Notes under the pieces: model-generated
Databases searched by the model: none
Seen by the model: the letters and a program-made list of their open reading frames with translations, nothing else
Told to the model about the DNA's origin: nothing
Part shown: positions 1 through 7,952 of the stretch, one piece after another
Layout: each line of letters begins with the position of its first letter
Numbering within the stretch: position 1 is the stretch's first letter
DNA from: JBMOKT01 sp049323895
GTDB lineage: Bacteria > Bacillota > Peptococcia > Peptococcales > BICA1-8
Direction: 5' to 3'
Assembly (NCBI GenBank): GCA_049323895.1
Contig: JBMOKT010000008.1
Location: 186,001-250,000 of the forward strand
DNA: 64,000 nt
Position numbers and translations under genes: made by a program

Positions 1-293
1 GAGACAAACTATTGGGAAAGTTTTTTTAGTCTGACATCCTTATGGGTCAGGCTATTGCGTCTGACACAAGCATTGCATGCCATCCATTAAGCAAACCAGA
101 CTAACAATCTTCACACGGGTCCCGGAATGACACAGAGGTCGCTCCCTACTAATTATCTACTCTTTTATCTTTCTTGATTTTTAATCTAGCGTTAGCGAAA
201 TCTTTAATGTTAATTAATAATCTAGCGAAGCAAAATACTTTTCCTTTACCTTTACCTGTCCCATTATCTAACCCTGAAGCCTACCTTAACCTT
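1..293. other. Intergenic stretch at window start, no gene seen
   Basis: No convincing coding frame was found. The stretch holds short imperfect palindromes of the CTGAC/GTCAG and GACAC type, for example around 32-55 and 80-140, which recall the GTGTC...GACAC element at 58084-58108. An open frame running from about 174 into the MFS gene on the opposite strand has no ribosome binding site and looks like a shadow. Confidence 0.5.
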
Positions 294-324
294 AAAGTAA
301 AAACCACTTGCTGGTTTTTACTTT
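294..324 (-). terminator. Rho-independent terminator of the MFS gene
   Basis: A 13-bp perfect stem (294-306 pairs with 312-324) with a 5-nt loop overlaps the stop codon of the minus-strand MFS gene. The T-rich 3' arm supplies part of the U-tract. Confidence 0.6.
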
Positions 325-1754
325 TCTTCTATTCCCGCATACTCCGGCGATATATCCTCTTCCTCTTTACTTCCGGCAAACTCTGCGGAAATCTGTTTCT
401 TCTTGTCTTTTATTTTAGCTATTTGTTTTGTCTTCAGGGCAGGTCTGACAAAAATCTTTCCTAGAGTATTCTGCAAGGTAATAGTTTTAAAAACAATTTC
501 TCCCCAAGCCGGATGATGAATAGATTCATCCTCCTCTTTAGTACCCTGCTTTTCTGTACTTTTAACAAACTTTTGTTTTATGGCAAAAAGGGCAAATCCG
601 GCAGCTATGAGGGCTAAGCCCCCTGTTGAACCAAAGGTTAACAGATTGCTTCGTTCCATTAATATCCCAAAAACAGGAGGACCTATAGCCACTCCGAAGA
701 ATCTTACAGCTCCATAGAGAGAGGTTATCATTCCCCGCTCCTCCATAGCAACAGAGCTGGTAATAATGGTATTTAGACAGGTTAGTACTAAACCTCCCCC
801 CATTCCTCCTATCACCAAGGCACCTACAAGGATATAGGTATTTTTAATAAAAAACGGAATTAATAAATTAGAAATACCTAAAAGAACCAAACCAACTACC
901 ACAAATATCTTATAATTATGGTTTTTCCTTTGGGTCACTATTCCTGTAGTTAAGGAAGTGGCAGAAACTGCAAGAACCGGTATGGCTAGTACTAATCCCT
1001 TGGTAACCCCTTCCAAACCATAGCGCTTTTCTAAGTAATCAGACAGGTAAAACAATGTGCCAAAAAGTGCATACAAAGCGATGGAACCCGCTAAAAAAGC
1101 ACCCGCCAGGTGCAAGCCTTTAGACTTGAATATTTTCTTTAAGGCATTTAAATATTCTTTAACCGTCTGCCCTTTTTTATTGGTGGTAGGGTCTTTAACT
1201 AAAAACCATACCGCAGCTGCAATAGGAATACACAAGACGGGAAAAACAAAGAATGTAGCATACCAGGCAATCAGGCCAACTAACGAGCCTAAAATAGGAC
1301 TTACTACTTTACCTAAACCATTAGAAGCTTCTAAAATTCCCAATGCTTTACTGCGTTCACCCGTAACAAATATATCACTGGAAAGGGCCATTGCAATAGG
1401 TGCTGTTCCGGCTGCCCCAATTCCCTGTAAAATTCGTCCCGCCATAATTATCAGATAAGAATTGTTAAACATTAAAATACCTGCCAGGGCTACTACACCA
1501 CCCAGACCATATAAGATTAAGGATGGCACAATTATCATTTTTCTGCTAATCCTGTCGGATAAAAAACCGGCAATAGGTATTACCAGACCTGCCGGTACAG
1601 AAAAGAGGGTAATAACCAAACTTACTTTAAACTGGGATATATCAAGTGCTGATTTCATTTGGGGCAGCACCGGTATCAGCATAGAATTTCCAAGGACCAT
1701 TATAAGTGGTACACCTGCTAATGCTGCAAGGGTAATTCTACTCTTTGCCTGCAA
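318..1754 (-). CDS. MFS drug/proton antiporter-type transporter
   Basis: Major facilitator superfamily membrane transporter, likely an exporter of the 12-14 TM drug/proton antiporter kind; the substrate is unknown. About 12 hydrophobic segments are visible. The cytoplasmic loop after TM2 reads FLSDRISRK, a family motif A variant (G-x-L-x-D-R-x-G-R-K/R), and a GILxAxxGLGKV stretch in TM5 resembles antiporter motif C. The charged C-terminal tail of about 60 residues ends in two imperfect repeats (ISAEFAGSKEEED / ISPEYAGIEEK). A GTG at 1763 would sit inside the AAGGAG sequence, so the TTG at 1754 with 8-nt spacing is the better start (478 aa). It is a single-gene unit with its own terminator. 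Family assignment is firm; substrate is not predictable. Confidence 0.85.
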   Translation of the reverse strand: MQAKSRITLAALAGVPLIMVLGNSMLIPVLPQMKSALDISQFKVSLVITLFSVPAGLVIPIAGFLSDRISRKMIIVPSLILYGLGGVVALAGILMFNNSYLIIMAGRILQGIGAAGTAPIAMALSSDIFVTGERSKALGILEASNGLGKVVSPILGSLVGLIAWYATFFVFPVLCIPIAAAVWFLVKDPTTNKKGQTVKEYLNALKKIFKSKGLHLAGAFLAGSIALYALFGTLFYLSDYLEKRYGLEGVTKGLVLAIPVLAVSATSLTTGIVTQRKNHNYKIFVVVGLVLLGISNLLIPFFIKNTYILVGALVIGGMGGGLVLTCLNTIITSSVAMEERGMITSLYGAVRFFGVAIGPPVFGILMERSNLLTFGSTGGLALIAAGFALFAIKQKFVKSTEKQGTKEEDESIHHPAWGEIVFKTITLQNTLGKIFVRPALKTKQIAKIKDKKKQISAEFAGSKEEEDISPEYAGIEEK

Positions 1755-1803
1755 GAAAATCACTCCTTAGTCGTTTTGACGGATTTATTTTGCCCAAATA
1801 ATG

Positions 1804-1826
1804 AAAAAAAATCACCTTGCGGTGAT
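1804..1826 (-). terminator. Terminator downstream of the UPF0756 gene
   Basis: Reading the minus strand, ATCACC-GCAA-GGTGAT is followed directly by a run of T. It is a compact tetraloop rho-independent terminator placed 34 nt after the UPF0756 stop. Confidence 0.75.
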
Positions 1827-1859
1827 AAAAATAATCTGCGGCAATATTTGGCGCTAGAT

Positions 1860-2315
1860 TTACTTAATAAAAATTTCAATTATTCGTATAATAAATGCTG
1901 CTAAACCAGCAGCCATCAAGGGTCCGACAGGAATACCCTTAAATACAACAATACCAATTATAGCACCTACCACCAGTCCAGACATTAATTCCGGCTGGAT
2001 TTTCAGCATGTTCAGCCCCTCACCATTCATGTAAGTTGCAAGTGCACCTCCTATGGCACAAATAATTCCTTGCCAGCTAAATATACCCCTTAACATGTCC
2101 TTGAGGGACATTTGTTCACTGGCAAAAGGCACCAGCACAGATAAAAGCAAAAATAACAAACCAACCTCCAGACCTCTTCTTTCTATTAAAGGAAAGTAAT
2201 GCTGCAGCCTGGTTAATTTTAAAACCAGTAAAATGCAGGCTGAAGTTGCCAGCAGGCTGGATTGTCCAACTATACCAATTAAAATTAAAACTAGCAGTAA
2301 TCCTTCTCCCCACAT
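1860..2315 (-). CDS. UPF0756 (DUF441) integral membrane protein
   Basis: Small integral membrane protein of the UPF0756/DUF441 family (151 aa, normal family length), of unknown function. About four to five hydrophobic segments are visible, and the C-terminal half carries the family hallmark VGAIIGIVVFKGIPVGPLMAAG. The ATG is preceded by GGAGG at good spacing. It is monocistronic with a terminator behind it. Family identity comes from the recognised conserved C-terminal block; no role is inferred. Confidence 0.85.
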   Translation of the reverse strand: MWGEGLLLVLILIGIVGQSSLLATSACILLVLKLTRLQHYFPLIERRGLEVGLLFLLLSVLVPFASEQMSLKDMLRGIFSWQGIICAIGGALATYMNGEGLNMLKIQPELMSGLVVGAIIGIVVFKGIPVGPLMAAGLAAFIIRIIEIFIK

Positions 2316-2497
2316 AATTCCTCCACATCTAATTAAAACATTAGTTAATAAATCACTGTTGGTTTATTACTATTCTTACTATCAGCACTGTAGACCAAAT
2401 TTCTATTTTTAGAAAAAACATCCATTTTATGCTATTCGTTATAAAAAGAAAATTCTTGAATAATAATAAATATGAGTATGGGTAGAGGAGATAATTT

Positions 2498-2761
2498 ATG
2501 TTACGAATCGTTTTAGGTATGGGAATTCTTAGGCTTGTATCAGGTCTTATTGAAATTTCTGCCGCCCTGTTAATGCTCTACTTTAACCGTGTAGAAACAG
2601 CTTTTAAAATTAATGCTGCTTTAGCATTTATTGGACCAATAATTATGATTTCTGTTACTACATTAGGCTTAATAGGTTTAGCAGATAAGGTTTCCATCAT
2701 GCAAATGTTTATAATATTTTCAGGAGTTGCTTTAATTTTTGTAGGATTAAATAAAATATGA
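2498..2761 (+). CDS. yqhV: YqhV-family (DUF2619) small membrane protein
   Basis: An 87-residue protein with three hydrophobic segments that matches the YqhV/DUF2619 family of Firmicutes. In Bacillus the gene lies next to the spoIIIA sporulation operon; here it stands alone, divergent from the UPF0756 gene. The conserved features are an N-terminal RLVSGLIEI stretch and a polar turn between TM2 and TM3 (GLADKVS). The ribosome binding site AGAGGAG lies 7 nt before the ATG. Function is unknown. Presence in a spore-former fits the other sporulation-linked families in the window. Confidence 0.8.
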   Translation: MLRIVLGMGILRLVSGLIEISAALLMLYFNRVETAFKINAALAFIGPIIMISVTTLGLIGLADKVSIMQMFIIFSGVALIFVGLNKI

Positions 2762-2848
2762 CGAATTTAAAAAAATTACTAATCATAATTATTCTTCTAA
2801 TGTACACACTAACTATGTAATCAATAAAACTTTAGGAGGATAATCTAA

Positions 2849-3106
2849 ATGACCATTGGAACCAAAATGCATACTACTTTGGCTTCTTTAGAGGGTTGTA
2901 AAGCTAATATCAAAACCTTTGCCTTAGAAACTGAGGATAAGACTGCTAAACAAATGTTTGCTCAATATGCACAACAATTAGAAAGTATCTGCCAGGGACT
3001 ATCTTCCCGTTGTAACTATATTGAGCAGCAAGAGCCCCAGTATAAGGTTTTTCAAAACATGATGCAGCCTCAGCAGCAACAGCAGCAGCAGAATAAAATG
3101 AAGTAA
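2849..3106 (+). CDS. DUF1657 family protein
   Basis: An 85-aa soluble protein of the DUF1657 family, small helical proteins that in spore-formers often sit near spoVA/yetF-like genes; the function is not established. Seen here are a MTIGTKMHTTLASLEGCKANIKTFAL start typical of the family in its first residues, a helical middle (ETEDKTAKQMFAQYAQQLE) and a polyglutamine tail encoded by a CAG/CAA run at about 3069-3092. AGGAGG precedes the ATG. It is followed by a strong bidirectional terminator. Confidence 0.8.
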   Translation: MTIGTKMHTTLASLEGCKANIKTFALETEDKTAKQMFAQYAQQLESICQGLSSRCNYIEQQEPQYKVFQNMMQPQQQQQQQNKMK

Positions 3107-3127
3107 GACTTCTCCAAATTCCCTCCC

Positions 3128-3163
3128 AAAAAAGGAGCGTCCTTAATGACGCTCCCTTTTTTT
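3128..3163. terminator. Bidirectional terminator between convergent genes
   Basis: The 8-bp stem GGAGCGTC (3134-3141) / GACGCTCC (3148-3155) is flanked by A6 on the left and T7 on the right. It can therefore end transcription of the DUF1657 gene (plus) and of the membrane-protein pair (minus). Confidence 0.85.
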
Positions 3164-3604
3164 CATTAGTTTTATTCCCATTAACTCCCCGATTCCATAT
3201 ATAATTGTAAAAACTATAATTACTATGAAGATTACCAGGGTTCCCAAACGTAAATCTAAGTTGGTAAAGACCTCCACCTTATAAATAGACTGAATTATAA
3301 TAATACTTATTACTGCTAAAAAAGCAAAAACCGTTACAAAGATCAATAAAGTTTGCCCCGGAGAAAATTTTTTTAGAGGCAATTTTTCTACAAGAAGATT
3401 TAAAAAATCTGATATATCCCTTGTATTATTTCTATAATATAAAGTGTCGCAAATTAAAGCCAATAGTCCCATGAGAAATAGCAGGCTGCCGATTAAACTA
3501 GGAAAAAAAGGCATAGATCTGCTGGCCCCTAAAACAGCAAACACACCAAAGCCTATACCTGACACGAAGGAAGAACATTGAAAAAACTTAACAACCTTTT
3601 TCAT
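3143..3604 (-). CDS. Hypothetical four-TM membrane protein
   Basis: A 153-aa protein not recognised as any family. It has two hydrophobic segments in the first 55 residues, a polar stretch (about 56-80, basic), and two more hydrophobic segments to about residue 145, ending in a basic tail. The start overlaps the upstream 91-aa gene by 17 nt, so the two are probably translated together. AAGGA precedes the ATG. Function is unknown. Confidence 0.65.
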   Translation of the reverse strand: MKKVVKFFQCSSFVSGIGFGVFAVLGASRSMPFFPSLIGSLLFLMGLLALICDTLYYRNNTRDISDFLNLLVEKLPLKKFSPGQTLLIFVTVFAFLAVISIIIIQSIYKVEVFTNLDLRLGTLVIFIVIIVFTIIYGIGELMGIKLMKKRERH

Positions 3605-3863
3605 ACTTTTCCTTGCCGATACATTGTATCAAGATTTCTTCGTCATACATACTGACATCGTATTCCTCAATATTGTCTTTCAAGTGTTTAGGTGACCATA
3701 CCAGGCTTAATGCCTCTAAATATTCAAGTTTTAAACTTGCTGAACACTTGCACAATTCCTCTAAAATAGCTATTTTTCTGCCTTCTTTATTATTAATTAC
3801 CCCTTTAACTCGATATAATTTTTCATTTTCAGCAAGTGAAGCAACTATAGCCCCATTCTTCAT
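3588..3863 (-). CDS. Hypothetical 91-aa soluble protein
   Basis: Unrecognised small soluble protein with no predicted membrane segment, two closely spaced cysteines (CKC near residue 40) and a C-terminal CIGKEKYEKGC. A GGGGGG ribosome binding site precedes the ATG. It overlaps the membrane-protein gene downstream by 17 nt, suggesting a two-gene operon whose products act together. No function is proposed. Confidence 0.65.
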   Translation of the reverse strand: MKNGAIVASLAENEKLYRVKGVINNKEGRKIAILEELCKCSASLKLEYLEALSLVWSPKHLKDNIEEYDVSMYDEEILIQCIGKEKYEKGC

Positions 3864-3944
3864 AACAAATTCCCCCCTGCTAGGTTAATTTTTATTATAA
3901 TTTATGTAATATAGTTAGTTTCTGTAACCCATTTATAATAAAAA

Positions 3945-3986
3945 ATAAAAAAAGCTTCAATTTAATAATTTAAAGAAGCTTTTTTA
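3945..3986. terminator. Bidirectional terminator
   Basis: Stem AAGCTTC (3952-3958) / GAAGCTT (3975-3981) is flanked by an A-run on the left and a T-run on the right, extended by an AT-rich inner stem. It lies just behind the Mrr-like gene stop. Confidence 0.7.
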
Positions 3987-3995
3987 AAAACCCAG

Positions 3996-4976
3996 CTAAT
4001 TCAATTTGTCCTGCCAACTTGGAAGTTTATTGCCAAGGTCCCTGGTTTTATAGCTATGAAATATAGTAAATATGCCTATAGAATACAAAACCACTGTACT
4101 AAAGTAGTATAGGTATTTAATATTAAGATTTATAATTGTACCTAAAACAAGCAAAACGGTCCCATAAATAAAATACGTTGCTACCCGGGGCTTTGAGAAG
4201 ATTTTATTTCCGGCGTCCTGCCAGAGCCTCTCCCGGTGTTCTATCCTCTTTATTAATAGATTCTTCACTTCCTCATCACTGCTGTATTTGCCTCCTTCTT
4301 TGGCCATGGAAACAAGTTCATTTTTTCCTAAGAGGATGATTTCCCTTTTATCCTTTATAAGACTGCAGAAATTTTTGGCATCATTACGGAAATCTGTTGT
4401 ACTTATTACAATTCCACTAGTATATTTCCTGATACTCATAGCCCGGGAAAGTTCTCGTACCGACCTGGCCTCTACCGTATCTTCCCCTTCTAGAAGATGG
4501 CACTGGACAGCAGTCAATTCTCCCTTATACCGACAGATAATATTAATGCCTTCACTCTGCAGAAAATCTGTTTTCTCTACTTCCGAAAAACCTGGCAATT
4601 TTGTAAACAAGTCGGCAATAAAATCAATATATAACTCCCTATCCATAGTTCTGATCTTTTTCCAAAAGATATCCCCGGCTAACCCTTGGTTGACAGTTTC
4701 TTTTGTCTTTTTTAATTTTTTTTGCTTAAACCTGCCGGCAACATAATGGTAAATAACGACCACCGAAATTGCTGAAACAAGGGATATTACAATTTTTGTA
4801 CCATTTGAAGATAAAAGAAACAATAAAAAAGCCACGGCAAATACCAGAAACCGGTATAAAAAAGTATTTAACCACCTGGCATAAACTGATTGCCCTTTAT
4901 ACATTTCATTCAAATAAAATGCTTCCACCTGGTCTCCCTGCAATTTTTTTCTTATATTCATCATAGAGTTTCTCAT
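3996..4976 (-). CDS. Membrane protein with a degenerate Mrr-type restriction-endonuclease-like domain
   Basis: A 326-aa protein with two TM helices (about 41-57 and 61-79), a cytoplasmic Mrr_cat-like domain (about 105-235) and two further TM helices (about 265-308). In Mrr-type domains the catalytic core reads G-x-D ... Q-x-K. Here the matching positions read EGIN (N145) and QCH (Q158, H160), so the acid and the lysine appear replaced, and the domain may bind rather than cut DNA or RNA. GGAGGTG lies 6 nt before the ATG. The gene is solitary. Fold assignment is moderately sure; loss of nuclease activity is inferred from the motif only. Confidence 0.55.
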   Translation of the reverse strand: MRNSMMNIRKKLQGDQVEAFYLNEMYKGQSVYARWLNTFLYRFLVFAVAFLLFLLSSNGTKIVISLVSAISVVVIYHYVAGRFKQKKLKKTKETVNQGLAGDIFWKKIRTMDRELYIDFIADLFTKLPGFSEVEKTDFLQSEGINIICRYKGELTAVQCHLLEGEDTVEARSVRELSRAMSIRKYTSGIVISTTDFRNDAKNFCSLIKDKREIILLGKNELVSMAKEGGKYSSDEEVKNLLIKRIEHRERLWQDAGNKIFSKPRVATYFIYGTVLLVLGTIINLNIKYLYYFSTVVLYSIGIFTIFHSYKTRDLGNKLPSWQDKLN

Positions 4977-5117
4977 AGTGCACCTCCAAAAGACTATAAC
5001 TAAATGATGACCAAATAGCTGTAATTCTAAACCCCTTTGTTTCTTTATACTGGAAAGTATAAAAAGTCACACTTTTCCCCAAAATATATGATAACTAACT
5101 AATTGGGGGGAAAAGTA

Positions 5118-5309
5118 ATGGATAAAGATGATTACAGAAGTACTCCACTGTGGGGTCACGAAGGAAAACGCCTAGCCTTTCAAATGTATAGTCAAGGTTA
5201 TGATGATCCAGTAACAGCTTATCAAATATTAAGCGGCGAAGAGATGCCCAGTGATGAGTTGGAAGCGGAGCAAATGGATTTCGAAGAATATAACGAGGAG
5301 GAATTTTAA
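5118..5309 (+). CDS. Small acidic protein, unknown
   Basis: A 63-aa strongly acidic protein that ends in a Glu/Asp-rich tail (EEYNEEEF). The ATG at 5118 follows GGGGGG at 5105-5110; an earlier TTG at 5103 would lie before the ribosome binding site. It is immediately followed by a DUF1540 gene (2-nt gap), so the pair is an operon. Function is unknown. Confidence 0.65.
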   Translation: MDKDDYRSTPLWGHEGKRLAFQMYSQGYDDPVTAYQILSGEEMPSDELEAEQMDFEEYNEEEF

Positions 5310-5311
5310 AG

Positions 5312-5473
5312 ATGGAAAATAGGATTAAATGTAAAGTTGAGGAATGCGTTTATAATACTAAGGGCATATGCCAGGCCGACGGTATCGAAGTAATGTCTTC
5401 CGGCACAAGTATGGTAGTTGGTACAACTGATGGCACTAAATGCGGGACCTTTGAATATAAGGATATCCGTTAA
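5312..5473 (+). CDS. DUF1540 domain protein (four-cysteine small protein)
   Basis: A 53-aa protein reading MENRIKCKVEECVYN at its start. It carries the DUF1540 pattern: C7, C12, C20 and C44, with the conserved YN and I-x-V positions between and a final TF. DUF1540 proteins are small, probably zinc-binding proteins common in spore-forming Clostridia, of unknown role. GAGGAGG lies upstream inside the 3' end of the acidic-protein gene. A second DUF1540 gene lies at 9717-9881. Confidence 0.8.
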   Translation: MENRIKCKVEECVYNTKGICQADGIEVMSSGTSMVVGTTDGTKCGTFEYKDIR

Positions 5474-5494
5474 AGGAGTACTCCTTTAACGGAT
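5465..5494. terminator. 30-nt perfect palindrome at the DUF1540 gene end
   Basis: A perfect inverted repeat running from ATCCGTTAAAGGAG to its exact complement, including the stop codon. It has no T-run behind it, so it is either a weak terminator or an RNA-stabilising hairpin. Confidence 0.45.
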
Positions 5495-5524
5495 AGTGGC
5501 TAGTTGTTAGTGGCTAGTGGCTAG
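5494..5524 (+). repeat. TAGTGGCTAG dispersed repeat, copy 1
   Basis: Three TAGTGGCTAG units in partly overlapping tandem. A 23-nt stretch (5495-5517) is identical to 11185-11207. Related copies lie at 9957, 16166 (inverted), 34334 and 51293, all intergenic. Confidence 0.7.
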
Positions 5525-5563
5525 AACAAAGCCGTGCTTACATGAATGTTTAGCAGGATAGGC

Positions 5564-5597
5564 ACAAAACCGTTGGCAGTTATGCCAACGGTTTTGT
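5564..5597 (-). terminator. Terminator of the ubiA-ubiX-menG operon
   Basis: A 15-bp perfect stem (5564-5578 with 5583-5597) and a 4-nt loop overlapping the menG stop codon; the 3' arm on the minus strand ends in GGTTTTGT. Confidence 0.65.
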
Positions 5598-6314
5598 ACC
5601 TACATGTACTGTAACTATTCCGCCGCTGAGTCCAAAGTATTCAACCTGCTCCAGACCTGCACCAATGAAAATTTCCTTAAGTTTTTCCTGGTCAGGGAAG
5701 GTTTTTAACGATTCGGGCAGCCAGGTATAAGCAGGATATTTATTATCAATGGTATTCCCTTTGCCTGCGATTTGACCAATAAGAGGAACAACCTTAAAGA
5801 AGTATAGATTAAATCCCATTCTCAGAACAGGATTCAGGGGTCGAGAAACCTCCAGGCAGACAACACGCCCTCCGGGTTTGACTACCCTGGTCATTTCTTT
5901 AATAGTTCGAGGTATATCAATAACGTTCCTTAGTGCAAAACCATTTGTAGCCCCATCAAAGGTATTATCGGCAAAAGGCATGTCCAGAGCATCACCCTGC
6001 ACAAAAGCCAAATTACCATACGCTAGTCCTTTAGCCTTTTCCTCTGCTACAACCAGCATGTTTTCGGAAAAATCCAAACCATAAACCTGACCTTCCTCGC
6101 CTACAATCCTTCGCATTTGCAAGGCCAGTTCCCCAGTACCGCAGCACACATCTAACCCATGGCTGCCTTTTTTTAGAGCAGTCTTTTTCAAGACAAAACG
6201 CTGCCACCCAGGCAGCATACCCCATGTCATAAGCAGGTTCATAAGGTCGTATTTCCCGGCAATAGAATTAAAAAGGTTTTTAACATATTTATCCTTATCA
6301 GCAAACTGGCTCAC
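5580..6314 (-). CDS. menG: Demethylmenaquinone methyltransferase
   Basis: SAM-dependent C-methyltransferase of the UbiE/MenG family that makes menaquinone from demethylmenaquinone at the membrane. Motifs seen include LDVCCGTGELAL (SAM-binding motif I), GLDFSENML, the DALDMPF loop and FALRNVID, typical of UbiE. An ATG at 6335 has no ribosome binding site. The GTG at 6314 has GGGGAG at proper distance and overlaps the ubiX stop as GTGA, so it is preferred (244 aa). It is the last gene of a ubiA-ubiX-menG operon. Confidence 0.92.
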   Translation of the reverse strand: MSQFADKDKYVKNLFNSIAGKYDLMNLLMTWGMLPGWQRFVLKKTALKKGSHGLDVCCGTGELALQMRRIVGEEGQVYGLDFSENMLVVAEEKAKGLAYGNLAFVQGDALDMPFADNTFDGATNGFALRNVIDIPRTIKEMTRVVKPGGRVVCLEVSRPLNPVLRMGFNLYFFKVVPLIGQIAGKGNTIDNKYPAYTWLPESLKTFPDQEKLKEIFIGAGLEQVEYFGLSGGIVTVHVGTKPLA

Positions 6315-6925
6315 CTGCTTGTCTCCCCTTTCCATGGTGTAAATAGCTGGTGTTCAATTTCCAGCAGGTTTAAAATCCTGCCTACAATGAAGTTTATTAG
6401 ATCATCTATGGTTTGGGGTTTATGATAAAAAGCCGGCATAGCAGGAACTATATCCACCTGCAGCTGTGCCAGGGCAAGCATGTTTTGTAAATGAATGGCG
6501 TTTAGAGGTGTTTCCCGGGGTACTATTATCAACCTGCCTCTCTCTTTGAGCATAACGTCAGCCGCCCGCTCCAGGAGATTATCGGATCGTCCTCCGGCGA
6601 TAGCGGAAATCGTCCCCATAGTACAGGGTATTATGACCATTGCCTTGCTTTTAACAGAGCCGCTGGCTATATCAGCGGTTAAGTCCTTATTGTCCAGGTA
6701 ACGCAGTAAACCACCCTTGCCTACTCCAAAAAAACTGTTAAGGGAATCTGGAAACTTTTCTTGGTTATACAGGTCAAGTCCAAGTTCATATTTTAGAACC
6801 TCTTTTCCGGCATCTGTTACCAATAAATCCACAGCACATAAATTATTAAGTAAGACCTCTATTAATCTTTTAGCATAAACAGCCCCACTAGCCCCGGTTA
6901 CAGCTACAATATATCTAGTTTTCAA
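6311..6925 (-). CDS. ubiX: UbiX flavin prenyltransferase
   Basis: Attaches a dimethylallyl group to FMN, making the prenyl-FMN cofactor needed by UbiD-type decarboxylases. The N-terminal AVTGASGAVYA phosphate/flavin-binding loop and a C-terminal PAFYHKPQTIDDLI block are typical of UbiX. TTG at 6925 (204 aa) is spaced correctly from GGGGTG; a GTG at 6934 has no clear site. Its place between a UbiA prenyltransferase and MenG fits a menaquinone pathway with a UbiD-type step, as in the futalosine route, but no UbiD is in the window. Confidence 0.9.
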   Translation of the reverse strand: MKTRYIVAVTGASGAVYAKRLIEVLLNNLCAVDLLVTDAGKEVLKYELGLDLYNQEKFPDSLNSFFGVGKGGLLRYLDNKDLTADIASGSVKSKAMVIIPCTMGTISAIAGGRSDNLLERAADVMLKERGRLIIVPRETPLNAIHLQNMLALAQLQVDIVPAMPAFYHKPQTIDDLINFIVGRILNLLEIEHQLFTPWKGETSR

Positions 6926-6941
6926 GAAAAACACCCCAATA

Positions 6942-7796
6942 TTAAAAATAAATGTCTATAACTGCGAAGAAAAAAAGCAGCACGCTGATAATACCATTAA
7001 CATTAAAAAAAGCCACATTGATTTTGGAAAGGTCATAAGCCGAAACCAATGAGTGTTCATAAGTCAATAAAACAGCTGTTGCAAGCACCCCTGCAGCAAA
7101 TATCCAGCTAACAGGCAAATAGTAATATAAAGTTATCAACAAAATAACTACTATAAAATGCAGTGTACGGGAAAAATACAATGCTCTTTTTATACCAAAT
7201 CTAACAGGAATTGAATGAAGTCCTGTTTTAACATCAAATTCATAATCCTGGATAGCGTATATAATATCAAAACCTGCAATCCAGCAGGCCACAACACCCG
7301 TCAAAATAAAGGCCGGCACTTCCATAGTACCTGTGACAGCAATCCACCCCCCCAAAGGAGCAAAGGAGATGGCAGCTCCTAATACAAGATGGCAGACCCA
7401 GGTAAACCTTTTTGTATAGGAATAGCCTACAAGAATGAACATTATAATGGGCAGATATATTACATGGGGAGGGCTAAGTTCATAGGTTGACCATAACAGC
7501 AGTGCAAAAGCAAGAACACTTAAAATTACCACCTCTGAGGATTTTATTTTGCCCTGGGGCAGTGGTCTGCCTTTAGTCCTTGGGTTTGCAGCATCTATCA
7601 TCCTGTCTATGACCCTGTTAAACCCCATTGCAGCACTGCGCCCGCCAAACATGGCCATGGTTACCCAGAAGAATGTATGCCAGCCAGGCCAACCCCAGGC
7701 TGCCAGGAAAGCGCCTAGATAAGCAAAAGGTAAAGCAAAAATAGTATGCTCAAATTTTACCAATTCTGCAAAGGTTTTGACCTTTTTGAATACCAA
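6942..7796 (-). CDS. ubiA: UbiA-family prenyltransferase (menaquinone, MqnP/UbiA-like)
   Basis: Membrane aromatic prenyltransferase with about eight TM helices (284 aa). The first Asp-rich motif is NRVIDRMIDAANPRTKGRPLP, and the second is visible as DYEFDVKTG. It would transfer a polyprenyl chain to the quinone ring precursor. It starts with TTG, preceded by AAGGAG at 9-nt spacing. It is the first gene of the ubiA-ubiX-menG operon (16-nt gap to ubiX). The sequence type is that of 4-hydroxybenzoate-prenyltransferase-like proteins of menaquinone-using Firmicutes, so a role like MqnP is likely. Confidence 0.85.
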   Translation of the reverse strand: MVFKKVKTFAELVKFEHTIFALPFAYLGAFLAAWGWPGWHTFFWVTMAMFGGRSAAMGFNRVIDRMIDAANPRTKGRPLPQGKIKSSEVVILSVLAFALLLWSTYELSPPHVIYLPIIMFILVGYSYTKRFTWVCHLVLGAAISFAPLGGWIAVTGTMEVPAFILTGVVACWIAGFDIIYAIQDYEFDVKTGLHSIPVRFGIKRALYFSRTLHFIVVILLITLYYYLPVSWIFAAGVLATAVLLTYEHSLVSAYDLSKINVAFFNVNGIISVLLFFFAVIDIYF

Positions 7797-7880
7797 ATTA
7801 TCCAGCTCCTTTACGGGGACATGATGCCACCAATCCAGTTTATCACTAAAAAAAAAAACAGTCTAGGGCAGGTATTTTCA

Positions 7881-7910
7881 AAAATAAAACCCTGTCGCGT
7901 ATAACAGGGT
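7881..7910 (-). terminator. Terminator of the sensor kinase gene
   Basis: On the minus strand ACCCTGT ... ACAGGGT is followed by TTTTATTTTT. It lies about 45 nt behind the kinase stop. Confidence 0.75.
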
Positions 7911-7952
7911 CAATAATGCTTTTAACAGGTGCCTATTTAATATTCCGCGGTC

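Noticed and set aside
174..464. 96-aa plus-strand open frame at the window start
   Set aside because: It overlaps the end of the MFS gene on the other strand, has no ribosome binding site, and reads like low-complexity antisense sequence.
2116..2328. 70-aa minus-strand frame overlapping UPF0756
   Set aside because: It is another frame of the same UPF0756 sequence and no frameshift is needed to explain the intact 151-aa protein.
3069..3092. CAG/CAA repeat as a microsatellite of special interest
   Set aside because: It encodes a short polyglutamine tail of a DUF1657 protein; such tails are common and there is no sign of phase variation.
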